Source of the DNA: Niabella sp.
GTDB taxonomy: Bacteria > Bacteroidota > Bacteroidia > Chitinophagales > Chitinophagaceae
Length of the DNA stretch: 64,000 bases
Assembly: GCF_030150205.1 (NCBI RefSeq)
Contig: NZ_JASLGT010000033.1
Location: 62,001 to 126,000, forward strand
Reading direction: 5' to 3'
The position numbers and the translations under genes are program-made. This document shows, piece by piece, positions 51,282 to 62,800 of this stretch. The number at the start of each line of letters is the position of its first letter. Position 1 is the first letter of the stretch. The notes beneath the pieces were generated by a model. The model was not told the origin of the DNA. It searched no databases and saw only the letters and a program-made list of their open reading frames with translations.

Positions 51282-52565
51282 CTAAGCGCCCGTCGGCATC
51301 GGGATGGCTGGCACCTGCGTTTTAAAATAGGCTTCCAGCTTTGAAGCTGTCTCAGCAGCCCCGTTCTCCTGCTCCATCATGCTGCCTACCTCCTGAACGG
51401 AAGTCCTGATCGTATCCTGGTCAGCGGCGCGGATGGCATTCAAAAGTTTTTCTGCCGTTAGTTGCTTAAAAGGAAGATGCGCGCCCCATCCCTTCCGTTT
51501 AACAAACCTTCCCCAAATTGGCTGATCGCCCAAAACGGAAACGACAACCACGGGTATTTTAGATCGAAGTCCGGCCCCCACGGTTCCAATACCTCCGTGC
51601 ACCACTGCCAGTTTGCATTGTGGAAATAACCAGGAATGATCGATAGCCTTTACTTCAAACACCCGTTGACTTTTGGGCAGTTCCGCAGGCTCACTCCAGC
51701 CCTGGCAGAAAATATAACGCCCTTCGGTATGGCTTAGTAAATATTCCAGTATCCCGTAAAAAATGGTTGGATCGGGCACCGCGAAACTTCCAAAACCAAT
51801 ATAAACAGGTGGAGTGCCCTGCTTCAGCCAATTGCTGACCGCTTGCTCAGTACCGGAGTCCTGTCCGGCGGCTTTCAGGTCTAAAAACCCGGTAATATCG
51901 GCTTCCTGCGGCCAATCGGATGGCCGTTGCAACAGAAAACGGCTGAACGCATGTAATTGTAATACCTGCTGCTCATCGATCTTTTTCGGCATCGGTTTTT
52001 CAAGCGGCGGGAGCTTTAACAGTGCCCGCTGCTCCTGTATATCCTTTTTATGTTCTTTCCAGAAAAGCCAGCGCATCAACCGGTAGGTAAACCGGTTGTA
52101 GGAGGGTGCATTAAAAAAATCGAGTCCAAGGTATGGAAAGACCGCCGTTGGCACCGAAGGAACGGTTAACTGAACAATGGCCCAGGGTTTTCGCAACCGT
52201 TCCGCTACAGAAAATACCCATACCACGGTAAGCGGGGTTGCCACCAGCACATCAAAAGGTTCACAATAGTGGACCATGTTTTGCAAAACAGCGTCTTGCC
52301 CTTTCCGGATGATCTTTCCTAACTCCCGTAAATACGTGATCACATTGCCAGACTTAAGAATGCCCGCTATTTCCGGGGACTGCAGTATTTTTTGCGAATC
52401 CACCGGAAGCGGATAAAACGGGATCCCGTAGGTAGCTACGAAATCAGAGAAATTTTCATTTCCCACAATACTAACGCTGTTTCCTTGTTCAATGAGCTCC
52501 AACGCCAGGGCAATATAAGGCTGTACGTCTCCCCTGGAGCCGAAAGTAATGATTCCATAATGCAT
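51282..52565 (-). CDS. UDP-glycosyltransferase (GT1/MurG-like)
   Basis: 427 residues. A GT-B fold enzyme for sugar transfer to a lipid or sterol-type acceptor. The N-terminal GSRGDVQPYIALALEL and the C-terminal donor-binding motif VVHGGIGTVGAGLRSKIPVVV, followed by GDQPIWGRFVKRKGWGAHL, are typical of the UGT/sterol 3-beta-glucosyltransferase group. No signal peptide is present, so the enzyme is cytoplasmic. It is next to the C45 gene in convergent orientation; whether it belongs to the pigment-lipid pathway is open. Confidence 0.88.
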   Translation of the reverse strand: MHYGIITFGSRGDVQPYIALALELIEQGNSVSIVGNENFSDFVATYGIPFYPLPVDSQKILQSPEIAGILKSGNVITYLRELGKIIRKGQDAVLQNMVHYCEPFDVLVATPLTVVWVFSVAERLRKPWAIVQLTVPSVPTAVFPYLGLDFFNAPSYNRFTYRLMRWLFWKEHKKDIQEQRALLKLPPLEKPMPKKIDEQQVLQLHAFSRFLLQRPSDWPQEADITGFLDLKAAGQDSGTEQAVSNWLKQGTPPVYIGFGSFAVPDPTIFYGILEYLLSHTEGRYIFCQGWSEPAELPKSQRVFEVKAIDHSWLFPQCKLAVVHGGIGTVGAGLRSKIPVVVVSVLGDQPIWGRFVKRKGWGAHLPFKQLTAEKLLNAIRAADQDTIRTSVQEVGSMMEQENGAAETASKLEAYFKTQVPAIPMPTGA

Positions 52566-52831
52566 CGCTTCGCTTATTAGATTTGGTTAAAAAATGTACA
52601 ATTAAAACACTTAAATGATTATTAAAAATAGTATTTATTCATAAATATGCCACAAAAATTAATTTTATCTAAAAAGCAACAGATCCGATCCGGACAAGCG
52701 GCTCAAAAATTCTGCACAGACAGGCGCAGCCGCAGGACCAGCAAAACCGGTCATTCCGGGCTGGTTTCAAAATGGCCAAAGCCAATATGTAAACGGGAAA
52801 TAAAAGTGAACTGCTGATTTAAAATCAATGA

Positions 52832-53713
52832 TTAAAACCGGTATCCCAGCCCTGCGCCAAAAGCAGTGCCGGTAGTGGTAACCCAGTTTAACCGGGTATC
52901 AACAGTGCTGCCATCGGAATAATAGGCTCTGTCCGTGCCCTTCCAGGCATCTGCGTGTGCGATGCGGTAATACCCCATAACTCTTAACCGCTGCCATAAT
53001 GTATAGCCCAATTCTACCGTTCCTTTTAATTGGTATGCTGCTGTATAATGCCGGAAACTTACCGGCTTTGCAAATTTGTCAATCAGGTTCCACAGGGCCT
53101 CCGCCCGGTAGTTTAGTAGTCCGCCCGAAAGATCGATCCGCAGATCCAGCCGGTTAAACGCCCTCGATGCATTTACACCGGCCTGTGCGCCCATCCATGT
53201 AGTTTTATAGGAACTGTGCAGATCGCGCGCATTCACCTCATCCCCCAACATCAACGCTTCCTGTTTTTTTAAGGTATACCCGATAAAGGGACGGATCTGA
53301 AAACCCGATATGCTTCCGGTATGATAATTTAACACGGCATCCATCATTACCTCTTTTCCCTGACTGTTAAATTGTTCATCGTAAGAATTGCCCTGCCGGT
53401 TATCCTGCACATAATCCCTATCCGTTACGCTTCCCCTGGTGATATTATGATATCCGGCACCAAGCTCAATGCCCCATTTTTTATTCAACGCATATCGTAC
53501 ACCGGCATTCCAAACCGGCCCCTGTAACTCCTGCCATACCAATTCCGATAAGATGTTCGGATTCGTTCCATCGGTATTGCCCGCAATGGACCAATGCAAA
53601 TCGGACCTGCCATAGCCGGCTGAAACATGGATCTCATTTTCCTGCGCCCTGAGGCAAAACGCATAACCGCATTGCAACATCAAAATGATAATAAAAACCC
53701 GGATGGAAAACAT
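52832..53713 (-). CDS. Outer-membrane beta-barrel protein
   Basis: 293 residues from MFSIRVFIIILMLQCGYAFC. A signal peptide is followed by about 10 antiparallel strands, such as HVSAGYGRSDLHWSI, VRYALNKKWGIELGAGYHN, FQIRPFIGYTLKKQ and a final strand GTAFGAGLGYRF. The layout resembles omptin-like and related barrels, but omptin catalytic residues are not obvious. Function unknown. It has its own promoter region and follows the fucosidase gene in the same direction. Confidence 0.7.
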   Translation of the reverse strand: MFSIRVFIIILMLQCGYAFCLRAQENEIHVSAGYGRSDLHWSIAGNTDGTNPNILSELVWQELQGPVWNAGVRYALNKKWGIELGAGYHNITRGSVTDRDYVQDNRQGNSYDEQFNSQGKEVMMDAVLNYHTGSISGFQIRPFIGYTLKKQEALMLGDEVNARDLHSSYKTTWMGAQAGVNASRAFNRLDLRIDLSGGLLNYRAEALWNLIDKFAKPVSFRHYTAAYQLKGTVELGYTLWQRLRVMGYYRIAHADAWKGTDRAYYSDGSTVDTRLNWVTTTGTAFGAGLGYRF

Positions 53714-53795
53714 ATAAAATAAATATACGGTTTTTGCTGTATCTATATAAAAATGAGCCGCCAAGAAATCCGTTTTATCATCACATTACGCAAAA

Positions 53796-53828
53796 TAAAA
53801 AAGCTGTCTCCAACGTGTTGAAGACAGC
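53796..53828 (-). terminator. Terminator of the PUL transcript
   Basis: On the minus strand a 12-bp stem with one mismatch (53803-53814 with 53817-53828) is followed by a run of T's. It sits 25 bp after the fucosidase stop. Confidence 0.75.
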
Positions 53829-53853
53829 CCTGTACCGGAAGACACTTCTATGT

Positions 53854-55221
53854 TTATGATCCCGTACCTGCGAGCATTAACTCAATAACGGGAACCTCGT
53901 ATGGAGGTTTCTGAACCGGCAGTTTCAATTCCAGATCTTTATCCCCTGCAGGTTTATACTGTATTTCAGAAGCGTCATGAAGGAATTCGGCATACGTTAT
54001 TTTGCCCTTAAAGCCGGGTAACACCAGCTTTCCGTTGGCCGGGTAGTCAAACAGGTGCAGGTACAGCCGTTTGGTTTGGGGGTTGCAGGTCACCCGCATA
54101 TTTGAGGACGCCGGCAACGCATACGCATCGGTAGGATAAGTACAGTTGTAGATGGAACGCTGGTTGGCATCCATCCAGTATCCCAGGCTGTCCAATGCCC
54201 GGTTGGCCCGGTAATCGAACTGGCCTCTTGCTGTGGGGCCTACATTCAGGATCAGGTTACCGCCATTCGCCACCGAAGTAATCAGCAGGTCCAGCAACTG
54301 CCGTTGATTCTTCCAGGTATGTTCGTCCCGGTGGTATCCCCAGGAGCCGGAAAAGGTTTGACAGGTTTCCCAAAACTTACCCTTGTATTTAACCAGTTCT
54401 TCCGGCCCTACCTGTTCCGGGGTTTCAAAATCATATCCATCCGTGTAATCATTCAGGTCCATACGATTGTCCAGGATGATCTGCGGCTGTAATTTCCGGA
54501 TGGTTTTGATCAGGTCCATGGAAGCCCAGTCGTTACGGCCCTTCCCAAAGGTTCCGGGATAGGAAAAATCCAGCCAGAGGATATCGATTTTCCCGTATTT
54601 CGTCAACAGTTCCGTGATCTGGTTTTTGAGGTATAACTGGTATTTTTTCATATCCTTGCCCTTGTTCACCGCAGCATAATCTGCTTCTGTTCCTTTATCA
54701 ATACGTTGCGGATGCACTCCATCGATGGTAAAATCCGGGTGGTGCCAATCGATCAGCGAGTAGTAAAAACCGATCCGGATACCTTCTGCCCGGAAGGCAT
54801 CTACAAACTCTTTTACCAGGTCGCGCCTGGCTGCTGTATTGGTGGACTTATAATCGGTATATTTTGAATCAAACAGACAAAATCCCTCATGATGTTTGGT
54901 CGTTAACACGGCATATTTCATACCCGCATTCTTTGCCTCCCGCGCCCATTTTTTGGGATCGAATTTATCCGGATCAAAATTGTCAAAATATTTCTGGTAA
55001 TCGGCATTCGTGATCTGCTCATAATTCTTCACCCATTCATGTCTGGCCGGAAGCGCATAAAGGCCCCAGTGAATGAACATACCAAAACGGGCATCCTGCC
55101 ACCATTGCATGCGATTTTTCTTTTGCTGAGCCGTTTCATTAAAGATGGATTTTTGCTGAGCACCTGCGTTCATAGCCAGCAGGCAGCAACAGCCCCATAA
55201 AATCAATACTGTTTTTTTCAT
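53854..55221 (-). CDS. GH29 alpha-L-fucosidase
   Basis: 455 residues with a signal peptide (cleavage near NAGAQ). The GH29 catalytic domain shows WWQDARFGMFIHWGLYALPA, LTTKHHEGFCLFDS and the nucleophile region ILWLDFSYPG, where D218 is the expected nucleophile. It removes terminal alpha-fucose from host or algal-type glycans. It is the last gene of the leftward PUL and the only glycosidase in it inside the window, so fucose is the likely key residue of the target. Confidence 0.93.
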   Translation of the reverse strand: MKKTVLILWGCCCLLAMNAGAQQKSIFNETAQQKKNRMQWWQDARFGMFIHWGLYALPARHEWVKNYEQITNADYQKYFDNFDPDKFDPKKWAREAKNAGMKYAVLTTKHHEGFCLFDSKYTDYKSTNTAARRDLVKEFVDAFRAEGIRIGFYYSLIDWHHPDFTIDGVHPQRIDKGTEADYAAVNKGKDMKKYQLYLKNQITELLTKYGKIDILWLDFSYPGTFGKGRNDWASMDLIKTIRKLQPQIILDNRMDLNDYTDGYDFETPEQVGPEELVKYKGKFWETCQTFSGSWGYHRDEHTWKNQRQLLDLLITSVANGGNLILNVGPTARGQFDYRANRALDSLGYWMDANQRSIYNCTYPTDAYALPASSNMRVTCNPQTKRLYLHLFDYPANGKLVLPGFKGKITYAEFLHDASEIQYKPAGDKDLELKLPVQKPPYEVPVIELMLAGTGS

Positions 55222-55365
55222 TTTAAAATTTTAGATCTGTTAAACCCGAAGCAGGTATGAAATACGGACCGTTTCCTAAATCCGCGCTACCATGCTTCAG
55301 TGTTATTATTGGCTTTGTTTTTATCATTTATTCCGCAACACCGCAGTTATAGCATGCCGGCAATA

Positions 55366-56592
55366 CTATAACCGGTACCAGAAACCAAGCTGGCTCAGGT
55401 TGACAAAATTAGAATTATTGACGGTTGCTTTAAACCGTATGCGAATGAACCGGACGGGGGGCGGATTATCGATAAATGAAAATTTCATAGCATTCACCCC
55501 ATCATCAGTACGAACGGCATCTGTAAGAAGCGTCCATCCTCTGGCGCTCATTTGAGCCGCCCACTGCGGATCATTACCGGGCAATGCAGGAAAAGCACCC
55601 GTGGTATCGGCAATGCCCCATACTTCAAATTTAGCGGGATTGTTACAGCAATTTCTGCCGGTTTCTTCAATGGCAGAAAGATCACTATAACGTTTCCCCA
55701 TGTCAAAACTGATGGTACCGGGCAAGGGTGGTGTGCCCGAATTATGATAAATATTCGGATAGTCCTGGGGACCAACGCTTCCGTTCCATAACCGCGAAAC
55801 GCCGGTCTGGTCTTCATAATTTGCCATATCATAGGCATTTTTTACTACCGCAAACAGGTCTTTGGAAACCGGCATCTGAATGGTAACCGACAAAGTATCC
55901 GGTTGAGGAACCTGGAAGGTGTCGATGGCATTTGAGGAGGGTACAAAAAAGGACCGGATCCAAAGTTTCGTTCCGGGTTTGAACAATGGTATCGTTGTTA
56001 CATCTCCTTTTAAAACGGTACTATCCAGTTTACCGCTTTGCTGGTTGTAGTACCACAGTCTTGAAAAGATATTCGTTGAATCTGTTTTGGTAAAAAATAA
56101 CCGGATGGAATCTGTGCCTACCAATTCCAGCGGATTGGAGGCGTTCAGTTGCCGGTTGTACAATGAAGATTCATAGATGGGTCCGTATAATTTTACAACC
56201 GGTGTTTTTTGCCCGATAGACCGGTTACCGCGGTCATCATAGGTATACAGGATAAAGTTCTGAACATTGGATTCCTGCAGGTTAGCGCTGATAAGGGCGC
56301 GGATCGTGTCGGATGTATTACTGCTGGTAGCAGGCACTATCAAGGAGTCGTTGCCATTGTTCCAGTAAACCACATACTTCGAAATTGAAGGGTCGGGACT
56401 GGGGTTCCATTCCAGCCGTACACGCAGATTCCCCGGTTTGGCCCGGAAATTTGTAACCGTTCCTGTATACGTAATTTCCTTATTGTTCAGGTACTTTTTA
56501 TAATCATCGGCCTGCCGGCTGCATCCCGTGTATACACTGCTGATCAATATACCGCAGAGCGTAAAAATTAAAATTGTTTTTATAGTATTCAT
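55366..56592 (-). CDS. Surface lipoprotein with DUF4998-like and F5/8-type C-like domains
   Basis: 408 residues from MNTIKTILIFTLCGILISSV. A lipobox Cys in VYTGCSRQ marks a lipoprotein. The N-terminal fibronectin-like part (GTVTNFRAKPGNLRVRLEWNPSP) matches DUF4998-type domains. The C-terminal part (about 240-408) resembles a discoidin/DUF5000 carbohydrate-binding domain (CNNPAKFEVWGIADTTG, RFIRIRFKATV). Likely a SusE/F-like glycan-binding protein on the cell surface. Confidence 0.78.
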   Translation of the reverse strand: MNTIKTILIFTLCGILISSVYTGCSRQADDYKKYLNNKEITYTGTVTNFRAKPGNLRVRLEWNPSPDPSISKYVVYWNNGNDSLIVPATSSNTSDTIRALISANLQESNVQNFILYTYDDRGNRSIGQKTPVVKLYGPIYESSLYNRQLNASNPLELVGTDSIRLFFTKTDSTNIFSRLWYYNQQSGKLDSTVLKGDVTTIPLFKPGTKLWIRSFFVPSSNAIDTFQVPQPDTLSVTIQMPVSKDLFAVVKNAYDMANYEDQTGVSRLWNGSVGPQDYPNIYHNSGTPPLPGTISFDMGKRYSDLSAIEETGRNCCNNPAKFEVWGIADTTGAFPALPGNDPQWAAQMSARGWTLLTDAVRTDDGVNAMKFSFIDNPPPVRFIRIRFKATVNNSNFVNLSQLGFWYRL

Positions 56593-56627
56593 AGCCCGTT
56601 CATACAATTAAAGTGATAAAAATTAGC

Positions 56628-57869
56628 TTATCTGGGATCGCCGTAAAAAGTAAGTTCCATAATATGCGCAAACGTATTATCCCCGCCCCAGTTCTCCGGA
56701 ACCACTACCCGCATAAACCGGATCTTGGGAGCCGCAAAGGACACGTTAAACTCCGTTCCCTGGTTGGCCCATGCCCGGTCTGCATCAGTAGCTGCTGATG
56801 GCGGGTTTCCGGAAGGAGGATCCGGATAGCGGTAGTTGCCGATATTGACCCAATCCCCTATCCTGGTGCCTTCTGCGGCTGTCATAGGTGGTTTGAAATC
56901 GCCGGGCTGAACTTCATTAGAGCCCCAAAGGGTAAATGTTTTGGGATTTCCATGCCCCCACAGATAACCATCCCTGGGCCATAGTTTAAACCGGCTGAGT
57001 TTGGCAGACACTCCCAGTCCGAAGCTCGTAGTAGGTGGTAATACATAGGGTACCCGCTGGTTGGTATGCCATCCGGAGCCGGTGTTATTGTCCCACATAT
57101 ATTGCGTTAACCAGCCATACTGATCTGTTGGACTATCGCTGCCCAGGTGATACTCAAAGAACCTGCTTTTATCCAGCATGATCTCATAAAGGGGACTGAT
57201 GGTTTTATAAATTGTATCGGAGTTATTGCCCCACTGGTCCGTAGTATATACCGCTACCGGTTTGGGCAGGGTATCAAACCCTCTTGCCGCAAAACTAATA
57301 TCCCTGAAATTGGAGAATATCTGTTGCCGGATCGTATACTTTTTAAAATACGGATCATTGTACAAAAAGACAACTCCCACGTTTTGCTGCAACCGGTTTA
57401 TTCCCGCCACCCGCACACCTGCAAAATCAGGCGTCATTGCCAGGGTTTGCGCTACCACCCGGTACACCGGTGTATCCGGATTTACTTTTACGGTTATGGG
57501 ATCCGATGCTACATTGGCGCGGCTCACCACTCTTAAGGTAACATCGTATTGTTTTTTTTCTGCAAACCCGTTTACCGTAAGGGTGTCAGAATAATAACTG
57601 GACTTTGTTTCAAGCGTTGCACCGGTTTTGTCGTTGATGGTGTAATTGGCTTTTACATACAGGATGTTCTCCGAATGCGGAAGATCGTAGGTTATATAGG
57701 CGCCGCCGTTAAAATTGGTTACTTTAACATTGGTGATCGTTCCGGGTTTTGCGGTATCATTCGATAACGGGCCATTATAATCGGCCCGCTTCTGACAAGC
57801 CCCGATAAAGAGTAATAGAGTGGCTAAAGAGCAGGATAGAAATAGATAATGAAAGCGATGATTGCTCAT
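56628..57869 (-). CDS. Surface lipoprotein with DUF4959, DUF5126 and DUF5000-type domains
   Basis: 413 residues from MSNHRFHYLFLSC. The lipobox is in LLFIGACQKRAD. DUF4959-like sequence (GTITNVKVTNFNGGAYITYD) is followed by a DUF5126-like middle part and a DUF5000/discoidin-type end (KIRFMRVVVPENWGGDNTFA). The architecture is that of glycan-binding lipoproteins found beside SusCD. The ATG at 57869 is preferred to one at 57929, which would add 20 residues before the lipobox. Confidence 0.8.
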   Translation of the reverse strand: MSNHRFHYLFLSCSLATLLLFIGACQKRADYNGPLSNDTAKPGTITNVKVTNFNGGAYITYDLPHSENILYVKANYTINDKTGATLETKSSYYSDTLTVNGFAEKKQYDVTLRVVSRANVASDPITVKVNPDTPVYRVVAQTLAMTPDFAGVRVAGINRLQQNVGVVFLYNDPYFKKYTIRQQIFSNFRDISFAARGFDTLPKPVAVYTTDQWGNNSDTIYKTISPLYEIMLDKSRFFEYHLGSDSPTDQYGWLTQYMWDNNTGSGWHTNQRVPYVLPPTTSFGLGVSAKLSRFKLWPRDGYLWGHGNPKTFTLWGSNEVQPGDFKPPMTAAEGTRIGDWVNIGNYRYPDPPSGNPPSAATDADRAWANQGTEFNVSFAAPKIRFMRVVVPENWGGDNTFAHIMELTFYGDPR

Positions 57870-57894
57870 ATAAAAAAGTTTAAAGATTCTGCAA

Positions 57895-59826
57895 TTATTT
57901 CCAGTAGGGACTTTGTACCAGGTTCTCATTATATTGGAGAGCCCCGTCAGATACCGGCCAGAAATAGTCCTTGACCGTAAGACTGGGTATGAACTGGGTT
58001 ACCGGGATGTAAAAATCGGAAGGATCGTGCTGAAAAACCGACCAGCCCTGCACCGGCTGCGCCATTACTGTTGTCCATTCCTTCCAGCGCCGCAGGTCCC
58101 AGCCGGCCCTTGCTTCAAAACAAAGTTCCACCCGGCGCTCCCGGTGAATGATCTCCCTTAATCCATTTTTTGTAAGTGGTTTCCCGGGGTTATAGGAATA
58201 ATTCGCCCATGATTCTACTACACCTTTCAGCCCGGCCCTGCCTCTTACACTGTCAACATATGCATATGCTTCGGCAGTAGGCCCGTTGCTTTCATTTAAA
58301 CATTCTGCATAAAGCAGGTACAGGTCTGCCATCCGCATCCTGGGAATACGGAACGAGGTTTGAGAAAACCCGTTCTTATCAAAAACACTCAGGTAATGCG
58401 CCAGTTTTTTGGGCCAGATGCCGGTAACATTAAGCCTTGAATTATCTTTAGGAGCAGCCGGACCCGTTCTTGCCTGCACGTATATGGCGGCATCCGGATC
58501 CAGCACGCCATTGCCATACCATACACCCCCGTCAAATCCGATATTGGCATAATAACGCGGCTCGCGGTCAAAATTATTTTTAATGGTCTGATAGTCCTGC
58601 CCGATCAGGTATTTATTCGCTGCATCACCTGTTCTGAGCGAAAACCGGTTGGTATAATCCCAGGTTTTGTCTTCGTTGATCGGCACCCCGTTTTTAGTAT
58701 AAAAGAGGTCGGTGGTTCCAATTGGCACAGCCAGGGTACCGGGAGCTGCACCCAGGTTAAAGTCGGGCACCAGGCGGGGAATGGAATTGGCCTGCTCATA
58801 GTAGTTCGTATTCAAATTCCAAACCACTTCGTTGTTGAGATCCCATTTTTCAGTAACCGCATTCTGAAGGGTTAGTACCTGGCGCAGCACGGCAGGAAGA
58901 TTGGCCGGGAGATTGGCGGGCCGTATAAACTGGTACAGGCCCAGGTTCTGCTGCTGCGCTGCATCGATCGCTGCTTTGCAGGCCGCAGCCGCCGTGGTCC
59001 ATTTGGCAGCGTCGAAAGTGGTAGAAAACAGCTGCTGCCCGTCTTTATTTTTGTAACCGGCATAGTCCGGATTACCGTTAAACAAGGGGCTCGCCTGGGT
59101 AGTACGGATCTCTGCTTTTACCGCCAGGGCAATCACTTTTGTGATCCGGCCCAGCTCCCGGTTAATGTCGGTAATTACTACCGGAAGGTTGGGTATGGCT
59201 TCATCGATCAATTGTACCGCATAATTAAATACCGAATCAACCGGCTGCCGCTTTACCCGCAGCTGCTCGATGGGTGTGGTAATATCCTGGTTTACTTTAT
59301 AGATGGGTACCGGCCCATACATCTTTGCCAGGAAGTAATGATAATAGGCTTTCAGGAATTTTAATTCGGCGATCCATCTGCCTTTTTCAAAAGGAGTCAG
59401 GTCGATGGGTTTATTGATATTTTCCAGCATGATATTGCAGCGGCGGATGGCCTGGAAAACCGCAGATCCTCCATAGCTTCCATCCCAATAATTCAGCACA
59501 GGGTTCGATATATTCTGCGTACCGCGCATCAGCTGAAAGCCGGCATCAAAAACCTTTGGCCCCTCTCCAATGGTAGCAGGATACATGATCTCACCGGAAG
59601 TGGTAAAAGAAGGATCCGATGTTGCATTGCCAAAGGACTGCAGGGTACCATAACAGGCAAACAGGTAGTTTTCCGCTTCATTCCGGTTACGGAATGCATA
59701 GTCGATTGTACCCACATTCTCAGGCGTTACATCCAGGTATTTTTTACAGGAGGATGTGGTGCCCAATATCAACAGGAGCAGTAAAAACCAGGTGGTATAT
59801 CTTGAATTGTTCATGAGTTTTTGCAT
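57895..59826 (-). CDS. SusD/RagB-family outer-membrane lipoprotein
   Basis: 643 residues; an ATG at 59814 (MNNSRY) is also possible. The lipobox is LGTTSSCKKYLDVTPE. SusD features include the N-terminal tetratricopeptide helices (AENYLFACYGTLQ, AELKFLKAYYHYFLAKMYGP) and the C-terminal VELCFEARAGWDLRRWKEW and ENLVQSPYWK. It binds the glycan and forms the lid of the SusC channel. It follows SusC with 8 bp between, so the two are cotranscribed. Confidence 0.95.
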   Translation of the reverse strand: MQKLMNNSRYTTWFLLLLLILGTTSSCKKYLDVTPENVGTIDYAFRNRNEAENYLFACYGTLQSFGNATSDPSFTTSGEIMYPATIGEGPKVFDAGFQLMRGTQNISNPVLNYWDGSYGGSAVFQAIRRCNIMLENINKPIDLTPFEKGRWIAELKFLKAYYHYFLAKMYGPVPIYKVNQDITTPIEQLRVKRQPVDSVFNYAVQLIDEAIPNLPVVITDINRELGRITKVIALAVKAEIRTTQASPLFNGNPDYAGYKNKDGQQLFSTTFDAAKWTTAAAACKAAIDAAQQQNLGLYQFIRPANLPANLPAVLRQVLTLQNAVTEKWDLNNEVVWNLNTNYYEQANSIPRLVPDFNLGAAPGTLAVPIGTTDLFYTKNGVPINEDKTWDYTNRFSLRTGDAANKYLIGQDYQTIKNNFDREPRYYANIGFDGGVWYGNGVLDPDAAIYVQARTGPAAPKDNSRLNVTGIWPKKLAHYLSVFDKNGFSQTSFRIPRMRMADLYLLYAECLNESNGPTAEAYAYVDSVRGRAGLKGVVESWANYSYNPGKPLTKNGLREIIHRERRVELCFEARAGWDLRRWKEWTTVMAQPVQGWSVFQHDPSDFYIPVTQFIPSLTVKDYFWPVSDGALQYNENLVQSPYWK

Positions 59827-59834
59827 TTGTTTTG

Positions 59835-62800
59835 TTACAGGGTGATGTTAAATCCAAGGTTAAACGCCTTTTGTAAAGGATATAAAAAGCCATTGCCCGT
59901 TCCATCGCTATTCTTTTGTTCCACATCCCACAATTTAAACCCGGAGAACAGGAACAGGTTGGATCCATTTACATAAATGCGGCAGCTTTTTAATCCCAGT
60001 CTCCTGGAGAGGTTATTGGGCATCGAGTAGCCCAGCTCTACCAGTTTCAGCCGGAGAAAATCGCCCTTACGCATCCACCAGGTGCTGGTTTGCAAATTGT
60101 TTACTACTGAGTTATAGTTCACTCCTAACCGCGGATAAAAGGCATACAGGTTCTGATTCGATTCCGACCAGTAGTCGTCGGCGATCGACTGCAATACCTG
60201 TGCATTCCCTGCTACAAAAGGACTGATATCGTAGGGGCGGATGAAAAGGGAAGTACGGGCGTTCCCCTGGAAGCGGAATCCCATGTCAAATGCCGCATAC
60301 CGGATCGATGCGCCAAAACCATAAGAGATCTGCGGCGTTGATGGAAACCCGATGGGTACCATATCGGCCACCGTGATCTGACCATCGCCGTTAATATCGC
60401 GGTATTTGATATCGCCGCCGCGGGGCGCCAGTGTACCAAAATTCTGTGTGGGTGAAGAAGCGGCTTCCTTATCGTCTACAAAAAGCCGTTCGGCAATATA
60501 ACCAAAGGGCTGACCTACAATGGAACCGGTGCGGCGGCGCCAGGGCTCTGTAAGATAGGCCGGCTCTTCATAATTGGTGTGGATGGCTTGCGAATAGGTC
60601 AGGTTCGACATAAACGAAATGGAAAGTTTATTAGAAAACACCTGGTTATAATTCGCCGTAAGATCCCACCCGTTGGCATCTACCACACCCACGTTCGCAT
60701 ACACGGCTGCCTCCAGCCCTGTAGAAGAGGGTATATTCCGCTGCATTAAGATATCCGATCGCCGCTCTTTCCAATACTCTGCAATCAGATCAATCTTTTT
60801 GAACAGGGTAATTTCTGCAGCTCCGTTAAATTTCAATCCCCGCTCCCAGGTTACGGCTTTGTTTTCATAATTATTGATCCTTACCCCCGGGCGGAAATAT
60901 CCATTATCGATTCCGAAGGCCGCACCATTATTGGCAGCCAGGTTTACGTCCGACAGGTAAAAGAACCGCTGGCTTCCCACCTGGTCGTTACCCGTATAAC
61001 CAAAGCTCGATCTTAGTCTAAACGTAGAGATTACATTGGCAAGCGCCTCGCTCCAGAACTTTTCTTTTGATACAACCCATGAGGCACCAATGGTTGGAAA
61101 AAATCCATACCGGTGACTTTCGTCGAACCGCTCAGAACCATTGTACCCAAAATTGAACCGCAGGAAATACCGGGACTTAAAGGCATAACTGGCTTCTCCT
61201 GCAAAATTGATATTCCGGTAGGGAAGCGCGTAGGGCAATGACGGCTGCCGGGTATTGGGGTCAATTCCATTGGCATTGAGTTGCTGCAAGCGAATGACGT
61301 TTACAGTAGCTCCCACTTCATGATCTCCCAGCCGTTTTGTATAATCCAGTCTTCCCTGGAAATGTACATATGCCGATGCATCTTTACCACCGGGATAATA
61401 CACCAGGTATTCTGTAGCAGCGCCCGGGGTATTGTTGATCCACTGCAGCTTATACTGATTGGTACCAATATCATATCCACCATCCGGTATGGTATAATAA
61501 AAAGGATTATAAGCCATGGTATTATCGAAATAACCATACCGCTTAATGGTTACAAAGCCGTCGAAAACCAATCCCGGGGTAATAAAGTTGAGTTTTTGAT
61601 TCAGCTTCATGGTCGCCGTCATGTTTGAGGTAGAAAACCGTTTGTAGCCCCGGAGCATTTGTGCATAAGGGTTACCATAGCCTACGCTGTTCATATTGGC
61701 CCCAAAGGCATTTCCAAAAAGGATATGCTGCGTAAGCAGGTTAGCGGAGTCCGGAGCATAGAAAGGCGGAAACAGCACCGGACTGGTATGCGTGGCCACA
61801 TTATAAAGATCTACCGAATAGCTGGCATCATTGGTGAGCGGCCCGATATAGTCATTAAAGATCCCCCACAACTGTGTAGTAAGTACGGTTGTTTTGGAAA
61901 GATTAAAATCAATATTCGTACGCAATTGATAGGTGGTAAACCGCAGCCGGTTTTTAAAACTATTCGCTGCGTCCGATTTTAAACTCCCGTTATCATTGCT
62001 GTAAGAGCCGGAAATAAAGTAGTGTGCAAAATCGGTTCCCCCACTTACATTCAGATTGGCCCGTTGTGTATAGCTGGCTTTTTTAAACAGTAGATCCAGC
62101 CAGTTTACCGCAGGGTATACGTATTGATTGCTGCCCGGGGTATGGTCCATTGTCAGCTGGGTATTATGAATTTTGTCGGCGCTAAACGGCGGTGCCAGGG
62201 TAGGATCACGGGTAACCGTAGCTTCGTTATACATTTTCATATAGGTAACGGGATCCGCCAGTTTTATAGTACTGGTTGCGGTGGAAAGCGTGTTCTCCAG
62301 AACGAGATTGATTTGTGCTTTTCCGGTTTTACCGGATTTGGTTGTTACCAGTATTACCCCGTTTGCCCCCCTGGCTCCATACAGCGAAGTAGCGCTGGCA
62401 TCTTTTAAAATGGTAAAACTTTCCAGGTCGTTTACCTGCAAACGCGCCAGGTCGTCCTTGCCCACCTCTATATTATCGATAAGAATCAGCGGGTCTGCCC
62501 GGTAACCAAATGTGGTAACCCCCCTGATAAAAAAGTTGGAGTTATCCAGTCCTGGCTGTCCGCTGCTTTGGAATCCAATGATCCCTGCAGCTTGTCCCAC
62601 AAGGGCATTGGTAAGGTTACTGGCCGGGATCCGCAGGTTCTCTGGTTTTATAGTAACCACAGACCCTACTACCGATTCCCGTACCTGTTTACGTCCCAAT
62701 GCGGTAACCACCACTTCATCCATTCCGGAGGTGATCTGTTGCATTGTAATCGAAACCGTGGCATTGCCGGGTGTAATCAATGCCTGTTCCGGCTGGTAGC